Of a stretch of 64,000 nt of DNA, positions 28,044-35,890 are shown in pieces. A program made the position numbers and the translations under genes. The notes beneath the pieces are model-generated. The model saw only the letters and a list, made by a program, of their open reading frames with translations, ran no database searches and had not been told where the DNA came from. The number at the start of each line of letters is the position of its first letter. Positions within the stretch are counted from its first letter, which is position 1. Source of the stretch: Methylocystis sp. SC2 (GTDB taxonomy: Bacteria > Pseudomonadota > Alphaproteobacteria > Rhizobiales > Beijerinckiaceae); contig NC_018485.1 of assembly GCF_000304315.1 (NCBI RefSeq), positions 3,442,501-3,506,500 on the forward strand, read 5' to 3'.

Positions 28044-28340
28044 ATGATGCGCAAAACTATCGCCACGCTTTCGGCGGCTTTGGCTTTCGGCGCCGCGGCC
28101 ATGACGCCGGTTGCGCCAGCGCGCGCCGATTCAGCCGGCCCGGCCATTGCGGCGGGCATTGGCGGGTTTGCGCTTGGCGCCATCACCGGCGGGGCGCTCG
28201 CCAATTCCGCGCCGCCCGTCGTCTATGCGCCCGCGCCGGTCTATGTCGCGCCGCCGCCGGTGTGCTGGGTCGAGCGCCGTCCCGTCTTCGACGAATATGG
28301 CGAGGTGATCGGCTCGCGCCCACGCCGCGTCTGCGAGTGA
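28044..28340 (+). CDS. Small secreted Ala/Pro-rich protein
   Basis: The 98-residue protein has a signal peptide (cleavage after ARA, about residue 27), a Gly-rich hydrophobic stretch (AIAAGIGGFALGAITGG) that could insert into a membrane, then PAPVYVAPPPVCWVERRP and a short charged end. This layout is common among small envelope proteins of Rhizobiales, of unknown function. GGGAG precedes two consecutive ATG codons (28044, 28047). Confidence 0.75.
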   Translation: MMRKTIATLSAALAFGAAAMTPVAPARADSAGPAIAAGIGGFALGAITGGALANSAPPVVYAPAPVYVAPPPVCWVERRPVFDEYGEVIGSRPRRVCE

Positions 28341-28402
28341 CGCGAACTTTTCAAGCCAAGCGGCTCATGAAAAAGCCGCGTCCTTGCGATAGAATTCGCA
28401 GC

Positions 28403-29578
28403 ATGAAGGCAAATCATCTTCTGCCGGCGCTCGCCGTCCTTTTACTTGCGGTCGCGCCGGCCCGCGCCGAATGGTCGAGCTGTCTCTCCGGTCTGCGCGC
28501 CGCTGCGGCGGGCGCCGGCGTCGGCCAGCAGACGATCGCGTCGGCGACGAATGGTCTCGCCCCCAACGACGCCGTCAGCTTCATGGACAAGCAGCCGGAG
28601 TTTACGACGCCCGTCTGGGACTATGTCGCCGGGCTCGTCGACGAGGAGCGCGTCGAAGAAGGACGCGCTATGCTGCATCAGCATGCCCGCGCGCTGCACG
28701 CGGCGGAAAGCCGCTACGGCGTCGACGCCCCGACAATCGTCGCCGTGTGGGGCGTCGAATCCGACTTCGGCAAGAGTTTCGGCAAGCGCCCCGTGGTGCA
28801 GAGCCTCGCGACGCTCGCCTGCGAAGCGCCGCGTCGCAACGACTATTGGCGCAAGGAATTCATCGCCGCGCTCAAAGTCCTCGACCATGGCGATATCGCG
28901 CCGGAGGAGTTCTACGGCTCCTGGGCGGGCGCCTTCGGCCACACGCAATTCATGCCCTCGACCTTTCTCGGCATGGCGGTCGATCTCGACGGCGACGGGC
29001 GGCGCAATATCGCCAGCTCGGCGGCCGACTCGCTCGGCTCGACGGCGAATTATCTGCGCAAGAGCGGCTGGCGCGCCGGCATGCCCTGGGGCTTCGAAGT
29101 GCGTCTGCCGGAAGGCTATTCCGGACCTTCCGGACGCAAGACCCGCCAATCCATGGGCTTCTGGCAGTCGCGCGGCGTGACGCGCCTCGACGGCGGCGGC
29201 CTTGGCGAGGGGGCTGCGGCGCTGCTGCTGCCGGCGGGGCGCAACGGTCCCGCATTCCTGGTGACGAAAAATTTCGACGCGGTCTACGCCTATAACGCCT
29301 CCGAATCCTACGCGCTGGCGATCTGCGTCCTGTCCGACAGGCTGCGCGGACGGCCGGGCATTCAGACGCCATGGCCGACCGACGATCCGGGCCTCTCGCG
29401 CGCCGAGCGCCGCGAATTGCAGGCGCTTCTGACCCGCAGCGGCTATGACGTCGGCGAGTCGGACGGGGTGATCGGCACGAAGACGAAAGAGGCGATCGCC
29501 GATTTTCAGTCGCGCGCCGGCCTGCAGCGCGATGGCCGCGCCGGCCTAAAGGTTCTTAACGCCTTGCGCGGACGATAG
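28403..29578 (+). CDS. Lytic murein transglycosylase, MltB family, with peptidoglycan-binding domain
   Basis: The enzyme cleaves the MurNAc-GlcNAc bond of peptidoglycan, forming 1,6-anhydro ends. The 391-residue protein has a signal peptide (cleavage after ARA, about 20). A GH103/MltB-type catalytic domain (about 25-320) carries IVAVWGVESDFGKSFG, with the catalytic Glu, and GSWAGAFGHTQFMPSTF. A C-terminal PG_binding_1 domain (about 330-390, TRSGYDVGESDGVIGTKTKE) follows. An ATG at 28367 is in frame; 28403 gives the cleaner signal peptide. Its 3' end overlaps the convergent AI-2E permease gene by 33 bases. Confidence 0.92.
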   Translation: MKANHLLPALAVLLLAVAPARAEWSSCLSGLRAAAAGAGVGQQTIASATNGLAPNDAVSFMDKQPEFTTPVWDYVAGLVDEERVEEGRAMLHQHARALHAAESRYGVDAPTIVAVWGVESDFGKSFGKRPVVQSLATLACEAPRRNDYWRKEFIAALKVLDHGDIAPEEFYGSWAGAFGHTQFMPSTFLGMAVDLDGDGRRNIASSAADSLGSTANYLRKSGWRAGMPWGFEVRLPEGYSGPSGRKTRQSMGFWQSRGVTRLDGGGLGEGAAALLLPAGRNGPAFLVTKNFDAVYAYNASESYALAICVLSDRLRGRPGIQTPWPTDDPGLSRAERRELQALLTRSGYDVGESDGVIGTKTKEAIADFQSRAGLQRDGRAGLKVLNALRGR

Positions 29579-30742
29579 CGCCGGCGGCGTCTCCACGGCG
29601 AAGTCGGGCTCGGCGGCCGTTTCGCTGACCAATTTGAGGTCGTCGGCGATCCAGGCTTTCGTCAGCTCCCAGACGACGGCGAGCACCACCGGTCCGGCGA
29701 ACAGGCCGGCGATGCCATGCGCGAGAACGCCGCCGATCACGCCCACGAAAATCACCGGTATCGGCGTCGACAGCCCATGCGCGAAAATGAAAGGCTTCAG
29801 CACGTTGTCGACGTAATTGACGCTGAGCATGCAGACCGTCAGCGCCAGCGCCGGCCCCGTCGCCAAGGTCGTCCACGCCCAGAAGATGACGGGCGCCACG
29901 ACGATCAACGGCCCGATCTGGATAATGCCGAGGACGAGAATGGCGATGGTCAGCAGGCTCGCGCCCGGCACGTCGGCGAGATACATGCCGGCGCCGCCGA
30001 CGACCGCCTGCAAGAGCGACAGGCCCATGACGCCGCGCGACACGGCGTTGATCGTCGCGCCGGCGAGGTCGACGAATTTCTCGCCGCTCGACGGATCGAT
30101 GCGCCGCGACAGCGCCCTCGCGCCGGCGAGCATTTGCGGCGCGGCGGCGAGAATGAAGCCCATCAGCAGGACGGAGACGAGAAATTTCAGCGTGCCCGCG
30201 CCGGCGCTCTTCGCCATATCGAGCAAGAATTCCCCGGCGGGCTTCAGCTGCGGCAAAACTTGGGTGAAGGCGCTGCGCAGATTGGTCGAGGCCAGCAGCC
30301 AGAAGGAATAGAGCTGCTCGCCGACGAACGGCCAGTCCTTGATCGAGGCGGGCGGCGGCGGCACCGCGATATCGCCGGTTTCAATGCCCGCCATCACCGC
30401 CTTGATGGGGTCGATGGCGCCGACCGCCATCCAGGTGACGGGCCCGATGATCAGCACCAGGCCGGCGATCGTCATCAAAATGGCGGCTGTTATTGGCCGG
30501 CCGCCCAATATTTCGGCCACCACGCGAAAGATCGGATAGAGCGCCACGGCGAGCACGACGCTCCACAGAATAATCGCCGCGAAAGGCAGGACGATGATGA
30601 AGGTCCAGTAGATCAGCGCGCCGATCGCGAACAGGCGGATCGCCAGTTCGATGACCAGCGCGTTGAAGCGGCGGTCGGAGCCGTTAAGGCCGTTGGTCGG
30701 TTCATTCACCGGCGTTCTCTCGCCATCCCGCGACTTTTGCAT
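29546..30742 (-). CDS. AI-2E family transporter (PerM/YdiK type)
   Basis: This 398-residue inner membrane protein has about eight helices. The family hallmarks are two N-terminal hairpin helices, a soluble-looking insert (about 130-190) and the C-terminal block NVLKPFIFAHGLSTPIPVIF followed by GGVLAHGIAGLFAGPVVLAVV. Members export varied small molecules or act as Na+/H+ antiporters, so the 'AI-2' name says little about the substrate. A GTG 33 bases downstream with a GAGAG site is an alternative start. Confidence 0.88.
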   Translation of the reverse strand: MQKSRDGERTPVNEPTNGLNGSDRRFNALVIELAIRLFAIGALIYWTFIIVLPFAAIILWSVVLAVALYPIFRVVAEILGGRPITAAILMTIAGLVLIIGPVTWMAVGAIDPIKAVMAGIETGDIAVPPPPASIKDWPFVGEQLYSFWLLASTNLRSAFTQVLPQLKPAGEFLLDMAKSAGAGTLKFLVSVLLMGFILAAAPQMLAGARALSRRIDPSSGEKFVDLAGATINAVSRGVMGLSLLQAVVGGAGMYLADVPGASLLTIAILVLGIIQIGPLIVVAPVIFWAWTTLATGPALALTVCMLSVNYVDNVLKPFIFAHGLSTPIPVIFVGVIGGVLAHGIAGLFAGPVVLAVVWELTKAWIADDLKLVSETAAEPDFAVETPPALSSAQGVKNL

Positions 30743-30806
30743 CGCAATAGAGTGAAGATTTGGCGGGCGTCTGACAAGAGGAGCAGTTTACCCTGCGGCG
30801 TCACCT

Positions 30807-31007
30807 CTAATAGTCGCCGCTTCCAACCAAAGGATGGATGCCGCCGGCGCCGCCGCGCTCGGCGTTCTGCCGACTGCGCTTGCCGGTTTTTGTCGCCGGG
30901 TCCGATTTTGAGGCCGAAACGGATTTGCCGGCGGATTTCGGGGACGCCGCGGCGGCGGGCGGCGCAGCGATCGCGCAAGCGAGAATTAAAGCAAGAATGT
31001 AACGCAT
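30807..31007 (-). CDS. Small secreted Lys/Ser-rich protein
   Basis: This 66-residue protein has a typical signal peptide (MRYILALILACAIAAPPAAA, cleavage about residue 21) and a basic, Ser/Lys-rich mature part ending GGIHPLVGSGDY. I do not recognise a family. It lies alone between the AI-2E permease and the RNase D-like gene. Confidence 0.6.
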   Translation of the reverse strand: MRYILALILACAIAAPPAAAASPKSAGKSVSASKSDPATKTGKRSRQNAERGGAGGIHPLVGSGDY

Positions 31008-31170
31008 GGGGTTACTCCCTGGGCCAGGAGATCCATCGACCAGGGCCCAGCCATTAGGTAGCACAATTCGTCGCGCAGGCGAGCGCGTGGGGCGCGAACC
31101 CGCAACGCTTCGACAAGCCTTGCGCATTCTGCGATAGACTGTCCGCTCCACATCGAAAGATTCGAGCCGC

Positions 31171-31785
31171 ATGACCATCCGCCTCCACCAGGGCGATCTC
31201 CCCGAGGGGATCGGCGCTGGCGCCATTATCGCGATCGACACCGAGACTCTGGGCCTCAATCCGCATCGTGACCGTCTCTGCCTGGCGCAGCTCTCCTTCG
31301 GCGACGGGGACGCCGAGCTTGTCCAATTCGCGCGCGGTCAGACGCGCGCGCCCAATCTCGAGCGCCTGCTGGCCGATCCGACCATTCTGAAGCTCTTCCA
31401 CTTCGCCCGTTTCGACATCGGCGTGTTGGCCAAGACCTTCGGCTTCGTTCCTGCGCCGGTCTATTGCACCAAGATCGCCTCCAAGCTCGCCCGAACCTAT
31501 ACGGACCGGCATGGCCTCAAGGATCTCGTGCGCGAGCTTCTGGGCGTCGAGATTTCGAAGCAGCAGCAGTCGTCGGACTGGGGCGCGCCGGTTCTTTCCG
31601 ACGCGCAGCAGGCCTATGCGGCGTCGGACGTCCTCTATCTGCACCAGCTCAAGGACAAGCTCGACGCGATGCTCGCCCGCGAGGGCCGCGCCGAACTGGC
31701 GCAGGCCTGTTTCGACTTTTTGCCCGCCCGCGCTCGGCTCGACCTCGCCGGCTGGCCGGAAACGGATATTTTCGCCCATGAGTAA
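31171..31785 (+). CDS. RNase D-like 3'-5' exonuclease
   Basis: The 204-residue protein is a DEDDy exonuclease. D23 and E25 lie in AIDTETLGL (Exo I), D82 in FARFDIGVL (Exo II), and Y149 with D153 in YAASDVLYLH (Exo III). It lacks the HRDC domains of full-length RNase D, like the short alphaproteobacterial version that commonly lies just before lptC, as here. It probably trims stable RNA 3' ends. The gene is followed 65 bases later by lptC. Confidence 0.9.
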   Translation: MTIRLHQGDLPEGIGAGAIIAIDTETLGLNPHRDRLCLAQLSFGDGDAELVQFARGQTRAPNLERLLADPTILKLFHFARFDIGVLAKTFGFVPAPVYCTKIASKLARTYTDRHGLKDLVRELLGVEISKQQQSSDWGAPVLSDAQQAYAASDVLYLHQLKDKLDAMLAREGRAELAQACFDFLPARARLDLAGWPETDIFAHE

Positions 31786-31850
31786 GGCTTTGGCGGTCGA
31801 GGCTTTGGCTCTGCCTCGAATTCGCCACCTGCCTGCCTCATGATCACGGC

Positions 31851-32555
31851 ATGACCGACGTCTTGCCGGCGCCCAGCGCCCGCGATCGCCTGAGCGGCCT
31901 TGCCGTTCCGCGCCAGAGCGCCTTTCCGGAGGCGCTGCGCCATACGACGCGCGTGGCGCGCCTGCGCCGCTGGATCCTTTGGGGGGCGGGCGGCGTCGTG
32001 GGGATCGTCGGCCTCGGCCTGCTGATCAGCTCGCTGCGCTTTCTGCCCGCCGATCTGAGCCTGGCGCGCGTCGCGCTCAAGGGCTCCCGCATCGTCATCG
32101 AGAGCCCCAAGCTCGTCGGCTATCGCAAGGACGGGCGTCCCTATGAAGTGCGCGCGCGTGTCGGCATGCAAGATCTGGCGAAGCCGGATGTCTTCGAACT
32201 CGATCAGCTCGAGGTTCGGGTCGAGAACACCAAAGACACTTCCATAGTCCTGTCGGCGGCGAAGGGCGTTTACAACAGGAAAGCCGATCGGGCCGATATG
32301 AGCGGCGGCGTCGACATCCACGAAGACAAAAATTTCGACATGCGGCTCGAGTCGGCGGTCATGGATTTCAAGGATAGCGTGATGACGTCCGACAAGCCCG
32401 TGCTGTTGAAGATCGACGGCGGCGAGGTCACCGCGCGCTCTGTCGAATTTTCCCAAAAGGACCGTCACGCGTCCTTCGCGGGCGGCGTCCATTCGGTGCT
32501 ATACGGGGAGGGCGATGCGCACCCGCAAACTTCGGGCGCCGCGACCAAGGACTAA
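31851..32555 (+). CDS. lptC: LPS export periplasmic protein LptC
   Basis: LptC anchors the trans-envelope lipopolysaccharide bridge at the inner membrane and passes LPS to LptA. The 234-residue protein has an N-terminal cytosolic segment, one membrane helix (about 42-62, LRRWILWGAGGVVGIVGLGL) and a beta-jellyroll periplasmic domain with PKLVGYRKDGRPYEVRAR, a typical LptC start of domain. The lptA ATG follows the lptC stop with no gap, so the genes are co-translated. Confidence 0.9.
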   Translation: MTDVLPAPSARDRLSGLAVPRQSAFPEALRHTTRVARLRRWILWGAGGVVGIVGLGLLISSLRFLPADLSLARVALKGSRIVIESPKLVGYRKDGRPYEVRARVGMQDLAKPDVFELDQLEVRVENTKDTSIVLSAAKGVYNRKADRADMSGGVDIHEDKNFDMRLESAVMDFKDSVMTSDKPVLLKIDGGEVTARSVEFSQKDRHASFAGGVHSVLYGEGDAHPQTSGAATKD

Positions 32556-33086
32556 ATGCGCCGCCACCCTTTCGTTCTTCTCCTTGTTGCGCTCGTCGCC
32601 GCGACGCCGGCAGGCGCCGCGGGCCGCTCGGGCGGCATTCTGCCTGGCGCCTCCGCCAAGGATCCGCTCAACATCGACGCGGGCAAGCTCGATTATTTCG
32701 AGAAGGAGCAGAAGCTCATCTACTCCGGCAGCGTCATCGTCACGAACGGGCCCTCGACGCTCAAGGCCTCGCGCCTCATCATTTTTCTCGAAGGAAAGGG
32801 CGGCGGACAGGCCGACGCGACGACCAACGACCGCGTCAAACATATCGACGCCGAAGGGCCGGTGACGCTCGTTTCAAAGGACCAGATCGGGACGGGCGAT
32901 CGGGGCAGCTACGACAAGGCCGAAAACAAGGTTTATCTCGTCGGCAACGTCACGCTCACCCAGGCCGAGAATATCGTGAAAGGCGACAAGCTCGTCTATG
33001 ACGTGGCGACCGGCATGGCGACCGTGCAAGGCGGCGCGGCGCAAGGGGGGCGGGTGCGCAGCACCTTCACGCCGAAAAACCAATAA
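32556..33086 (+). CDS. lptA: LPS transport periplasmic protein LptA
   Basis: The 176-residue protein has a signal peptide (cleavage after AAG, about 23) and the OstA-like jellyroll with PLNIDAGKLDYFEKEQKLIY, YSGSVIVTNGPSTLKA and NVTLTQAENIVKGDKL. LptA oligomers form the periplasmic bridge from LptC to LptD. It directly abuts lptC. The ATPase gene lptB, which usually follows in related genomes, is not here: the next gene is on the other strand. Confidence 0.92.
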   Translation: MRRHPFVLLLVALVAATPAGAAGRSGGILPGASAKDPLNIDAGKLDYFEKEQKLIYSGSVIVTNGPSTLKASRLIIFLEGKGGGQADATTNDRVKHIDAEGPVTLVSKDQIGTGDRGSYDKAENKVYLVGNVTLTQAENIVKGDKLVYDVATGMATVQGGAAQGGRVRSTFTPKNQ

Positions 33087-33097
33087 TGCTTCGGGAT

Positions 33098-33595
33098 TCA
33101 CTGCGAGGCTGACGTCACCAGTTCGTCCAGCATCCGCTTGCGCTTGGCTTCATAGTAGTAGCCGCCGGCGTAAAGCTTGATCGCCCGGCCTTCGTCGCCG
33201 CCGCTGACCTTATAGGCGTTGGCGAGATAGGGCACCGCGAACGCAAGATTGGTGTCGACGTCGAGAAGGCCGCTGGGCGGGCCGTCGTAGCCCATGTGCC
33301 GCGCCGTGTCGTGGCGGATCTGCATCAACCCCCAATAGGGCCCGTGGCGGGCCGCGGGATTGTAATTGCTCTCGCGGCGGATCGAGCGATGGATGAGCGA
33401 TTCCGGAATGTCGTAGATGCGGGCGTAATGGGAGATTCGCGCATGCAGCGCGTCCTGACCGGTGAGCTCGGTCGGCTTCGCGGCCTCGTCATAGGCGGCG
33501 GGAGCCGAGGCGACGGGCGACTCCTGCGGGGCGCAGCCCGCGAGCGGCAAAGCGCCGACGGCGACGAAAGCGGCGGCCCGGCGGAATAGTCCCAT
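33098..33595 (-). CDS. Small lipoprotein lytic transglycosylase (SLT domain)
   Basis: The 165-residue protein has a lipoprotein signal with lipobox LPLAGC (Cys20). Its SLT/goose-lysozyme-type domain has catalytic Glu in SIRRESNYNPAARH, then GPYWGLMQIRHDTARHMGY and LAFAVPYLANAYK, the three classic SLT motifs. It should be anchored to the outer membrane and cut glycan strands. It converges on lptA with only 11 bases between stops. Confidence 0.9.
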   Translation of the reverse strand: MGLFRRAAAFVAVGALPLAGCAPQESPVASAPAAYDEAAKPTELTGQDALHARISHYARIYDIPESLIHRSIRRESNYNPAARHGPYWGLMQIRHDTARHMGYDGPPSGLLDVDTNLAFAVPYLANAYKVSGGDEGRAIKLYAGGYYYEAKRKRMLDELVTSASQ

Positions 33596-33722
33596 CTAAA
33601 TATCCCTCATTGGCCGCCCAGGGCCCAGCAGGGAAATCCGCCACGCGCAAATGGCGAAATCGTGGCGGTCACGCTTCGAGGATGTTGATTTCTGTGGGCG
33701 GCCGACTACCTGCCCAGGGATT

Positions 33723-33748
33723 CTGACAAGCGCTCCTGACAAGCGCTC
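33723..33748. repeat. 13-base tandem duplication before the DUF3175 gene
   Basis: CTGACAAGCGCTC occurs twice head to tail (33723-33735, 33736-33748), followed by a partial third start CTGAG. It lies 18 bases before the DUF3175 ATG, at the edge of the rearranged toxin-antitoxin region. It is probably a replication slippage product. Confidence 0.6.
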
Positions 33749-33765
33749 CTGAGACGAGGCGGACG

Positions 33766-34095
33766 ATGGCGCAAAGGCAGCCGAAAAGCCGCGCGCCGGC
33801 AAAAAGTGCAAAGACGGCGGCCAACTACTGGTCAGGCGAGGTCACGCGCCACAGCAACGCGCTCGATCTCGAAGCGGGTGTGTTCACGTGGGACGACCCC
33901 GCGAAGATCGCCCGCTCGCTCAAGCGCTCGGCGGAGATGAGCGAGCGGCGCAAAGCCGACCCGTTCCGTTCGGCCATGTCGATGCTGACCTTCTACATCA
34001 ACAGGGCCGGCAAGGATTTGCCGCAGGCGCGCCGACAGGCGCTGGAGCAGGCGAAGGACGAGCTGCGGAAGGCGTTTGGGCGGACGCCCCACTGA
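33766..34095 (+). CDS. DUF3175 family protein
   Basis: The 109-residue basic protein matches the DUF3175 pattern: an Arg/Lys-rich N-terminus, YWSGEVTRHSNALDLEAGVF, then DPAKIARSLKRSAE, and the helical end MSMLTFYINRAGKDLPQARR. There is no signal peptide, and function is unknown. Its last 140 bases are repeated 999 bases downstream, on the far side of the first toxin-antitoxin pair. Confidence 0.85.
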   Translation: MAQRQPKSRAPAKSAKTAANYWSGEVTRHSNALDLEAGVFTWDDPAKIARSLKRSAEMSERRKADPFRSAMSMLTFYINRAGKDLPQARRQALEQAKDELRKAFGRTPH

Positions 34096-34215
34096 GCATG
34101 CATGGCGCGCCGCTTTTGGCGCGGGATTTGGGATGGCGTCGAAATGACTTTCCGGCGGACGAACGGCTGGCGCCGCAACGCATTGCGTCGCCGGAAATTA
34201 TGACCTACTTCTCGA

Positions 34216-34229
34216 AAAATGACCATTTT
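34216..34229. promoter_or_regulatory. Possible operator of the first toxin-antitoxin pair
   Basis: The short palindrome AAAATG-AC-CATTTT lies 10 bases before the antitoxin ATG. Phd-type antitoxins repress their own promoters through such palindromes. In the second, degenerate copy (from 35867) the left arm has changed to AGAACG, so the symmetry is lost. Binding is inferred, not shown. Confidence 0.4.
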
Positions 34230-34239
34230 CGAGGCGGCC

Positions 34240-34494
34240 ATGTCGTCCTACCCCATCGCCAAGGCGAAAGAACAATTGTCGCGGCTGATCGACGAGGCGC
34301 TGGCGGGGGAGACGGTGACGATCACCCGTCACGGCAAACCCGTCGTCGAACTGCGTCCGAGCACACCCGACAAAGCGCGCAAACGAATGACGAAAGCCGA
34401 CCTCGAATGGCTGCGCAAACGACGTGACGCGCTGCCGCCGCTGGGCGAGGACGCCGTCGCTCTCATCCGCAGGATGCGCGACGAAGAAGAATGA
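34240..34494 (+). CDS. Phd/YefM-type antitoxin
   Basis: This 84-residue antitoxin has the Phd DNA-binding fold at its N-terminus (SSYPIAKAKEQLSRLIDEAL, then GETVTITRHGKPVVELRP) and a charged toxin-binding tail (ALIRRMRDEEE). It should neutralise the PIN toxin encoded next; the genes overlap by four bases (ATGA). The ATG at 34240 is chosen over the one at 34219 because only this start survives in the second copy of the segment. Confidence 0.88.
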   Translation: MSSYPIAKAKEQLSRLIDEALAGETVTITRHGKPVVELRPSTPDKARKRMTKADLEWLRKRRDALPPLGEDAVALIRRMRDEEE

Positions 34495-34916
34495 GCGTTT
34501 ATCTTGACGCGAGCGCGATCGTTCCACTGATTCTGCGCGACGCGCATACGCTGAACATGGAGCAATGGCTCGCCAATGCGCGCGAGGAGCTCGTCGTCAG
34601 CGACTTCGCCGCACTTGAAGTTGCGGCAGTAATTTCCCGGCAGTTTCGTTCGGCGCGCATGTCCGAACAGCAGGCGTCGCTCGCGCTGGCGTTGCTCGAC
34701 GATTGGTTAGCTCGAGCATCTACAAGCATTGAAACGGGCGCATCCGACCTCGCGCTCGCGGATCGGTTCGTTCGCGATTTCGCGACCAAACTCGCTGCGC
34801 CCGACGCGTTGCATCTCGCGCTCGCCTCGAACCGGGGCTATCGACTGGCGACGTTCGATACGCGGCTGGCGGCTGCGGCGGCGATGAGAGGGGTAAGGGC
34901 GATTGCGCTGGAGTGA
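34491..34916 (+). CDS. VapC-type PIN domain ribonuclease toxin
   Basis: The 141-residue protein has all four acidic PIN residues: D6 (YLDASAIVPL), E43 (ALEVAAVIS), D105 (AAPDALHLALA) and D123 (ATFDTRLAAA). VapC toxins cut tRNA or rRNA in an Mg2+-dependent way. With the Phd-type antitoxin it forms a complete type II module, apparently intact. A truncated copy of the upstream DUF3175 gene begins about 40 bases after it. Confidence 0.9.
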   Translation: MSVYLDASAIVPLILRDAHTLNMEQWLANAREELVVSDFAALEVAAVISRQFRSARMSEQQASLALALLDDWLARASTSIETGASDLALADRFVRDFATKLAAPDALHLALASNRGYRLATFDTRLAAAAAMRGVRAIALE

Positions 34917-34956
34917 GTTGGCGCGCCGCTATCCACCGCAAGGGAAGAATTGTCCC

Positions 34957-35094
34957 GACCCGTTCCGTTCGGACATGTCGATGCTAACCTTATACATCAA
35001 CAGGGCCGGCAAGGATTTGCCGCAGGCGCGCCGACAGGCGCTGGAGCAGGCGAAGCACGAGCTGCGGAAGGCGTTTAGGCGGACGCCCCATTGA
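34957..35094 (+). pseudogene. Duplicated 3' fragment of the DUF3175 gene
   Basis: This stretch copies 33958-34095 with about six substitutions in 140 bases. It encodes the same last 45 residues (DPFRSDMSMLTLYINRAGK... to RRTPH and stop). The 5' two-thirds of the gene are missing, and the upstream sequence is unrelated. It is a non-functional duplicate that marks the left end of the second copy of the segment. Confidence 0.85.
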
Positions 35095-35125
35095 GCGCGC
35101 CCGCAGGTTGACGCCTCGATCGAGC

Positions 35126-35156
35126 GGGTATTACTCTTCTTGGGCGAGTATTACCC
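35126..35156. promoter_or_regulatory. Inverted repeat before the AbrB-type antitoxin
   Basis: The arms GGGTATTACTC and GAGTATTACCC (one mismatch when paired) flank a nine-base spacer and end nine bases before the antitoxin ATG. AbrB/MazE-type antitoxins autoregulate by binding such repeats. No Shine-Dalgarno sequence is visible between the repeat and the ATG, so the mRNA may be leaderless or poorly translated. Confidence 0.5.
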
Positions 35157-35165
35157 TTTGGCGTC

Positions 35166-35438
35166 ATGAGCACAAAAGTCACCATAAAGGGCCAGGTCAC
35201 CTTGCCAAAGGCCGTACGCGAAGCCGCCGGCATCCGGCCCGGCGACCGCGTCAGCGTGCGCGCAAGGCCGGAGGGCGGCGTGCTGGTGGAGCGAAGCGAC
35301 ACAGGTGAGGCGGACCCCGCGGCGCTGAAGGCGGCGAGGAGCAAGATTGAGCGGGCGCTCGCCGCGCTGGATCGCAAGGGCGTGAAATTTCGAACGACGA
35401 CTGACGAGTGGATGCGCCTCCTGCGGGGCGACGATTGA
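35166..35438 (+). CDS. AbrB/MazE-type (SpoVT-AbrB fold) antitoxin
   Basis: The 90-residue protein begins with a swapped-hairpin AbrB domain: TKVTIKGQVTLPKAVREAAG, then IRPGDRVSVRARPEGGVLVE (residues 3-45). A helical toxin-binding tail ends TTDEWMRLLRGDD. It should pair with the PIN toxin that starts at its stop codon. The module differs from the neighbouring Phd/VapC pair, so the two are not copies of each other. Confidence 0.9.
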   Translation: MSTKVTIKGQVTLPKAVREAAGIRPGDRVSVRARPEGGVLVERSDTGEADPAALKAARSKIERALAALDRKGVKFRTTTDEWMRLLRGDD

Positions 35439-35833
35439 CACTTGTCGACACCAATATCTTCATCGACCTGCTGACGCACAATCCCGATTGGTTTGATGCG
35501 TCGCAGCAGGCGCTCGAACGAAGAATGTCGCTTGGACCGATCTTGATCGTCGACGCCGTCTTTGCGGAACTGGCGACCGGCTTTACGGCCGAAGCCGATT
35601 GTTCCGATTTTTTAGGCGCGCTTGGGGTTGAACATTCCACAATGTCGCGTCAAGCCCTCTGGCGCGCCGGGCGGGCGTTTCGCGACTATCGGATGCGCGG
35701 CGGCGCCAAGACGAATGTGCTTGCGGATTTCTTTATCGGCGCCCAAGCTGAAACTATACGCGTTCCGCTTCTGACGCGCGATGCGGTGAGATATCGGACA
35801 TATTTTCCGGAGGTCGAACTGGTGGCGCCGTAG
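35435..35833 (+). CDS. VapC-type PIN domain ribonuclease toxin (second module)
   Basis: The 132-residue protein has PIN acidic residues D5 (LVDTNIFIDLL), E45 (AVFAELATGF), D98 (NVLADFFIGAQA) and D116 (LLTRDAVRY). The start is taken as the TTG that overlaps the antitoxin stop (TTGA), giving the usual short N-terminus directly before the first Asp. A GTG at 35408 would add nine residues. It appears intact. Confidence 0.88.
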   Translation: MTLVDTNIFIDLLTHNPDWFDASQQALERRMSLGPILIVDAVFAELATGFTAEADCSDFLGALGVEHSTMSRQALWRAGRAFRDYRMRGGAKTNVLADFFIGAQAETIRVPLLTRDAVRYRTYFPEVELVAP

Positions 35834-35890
35834 CGTTGTTTCGCCAGAAATTATTTCCTTTTTTGAAGAACGACCATTTTCGAGGCGGCC

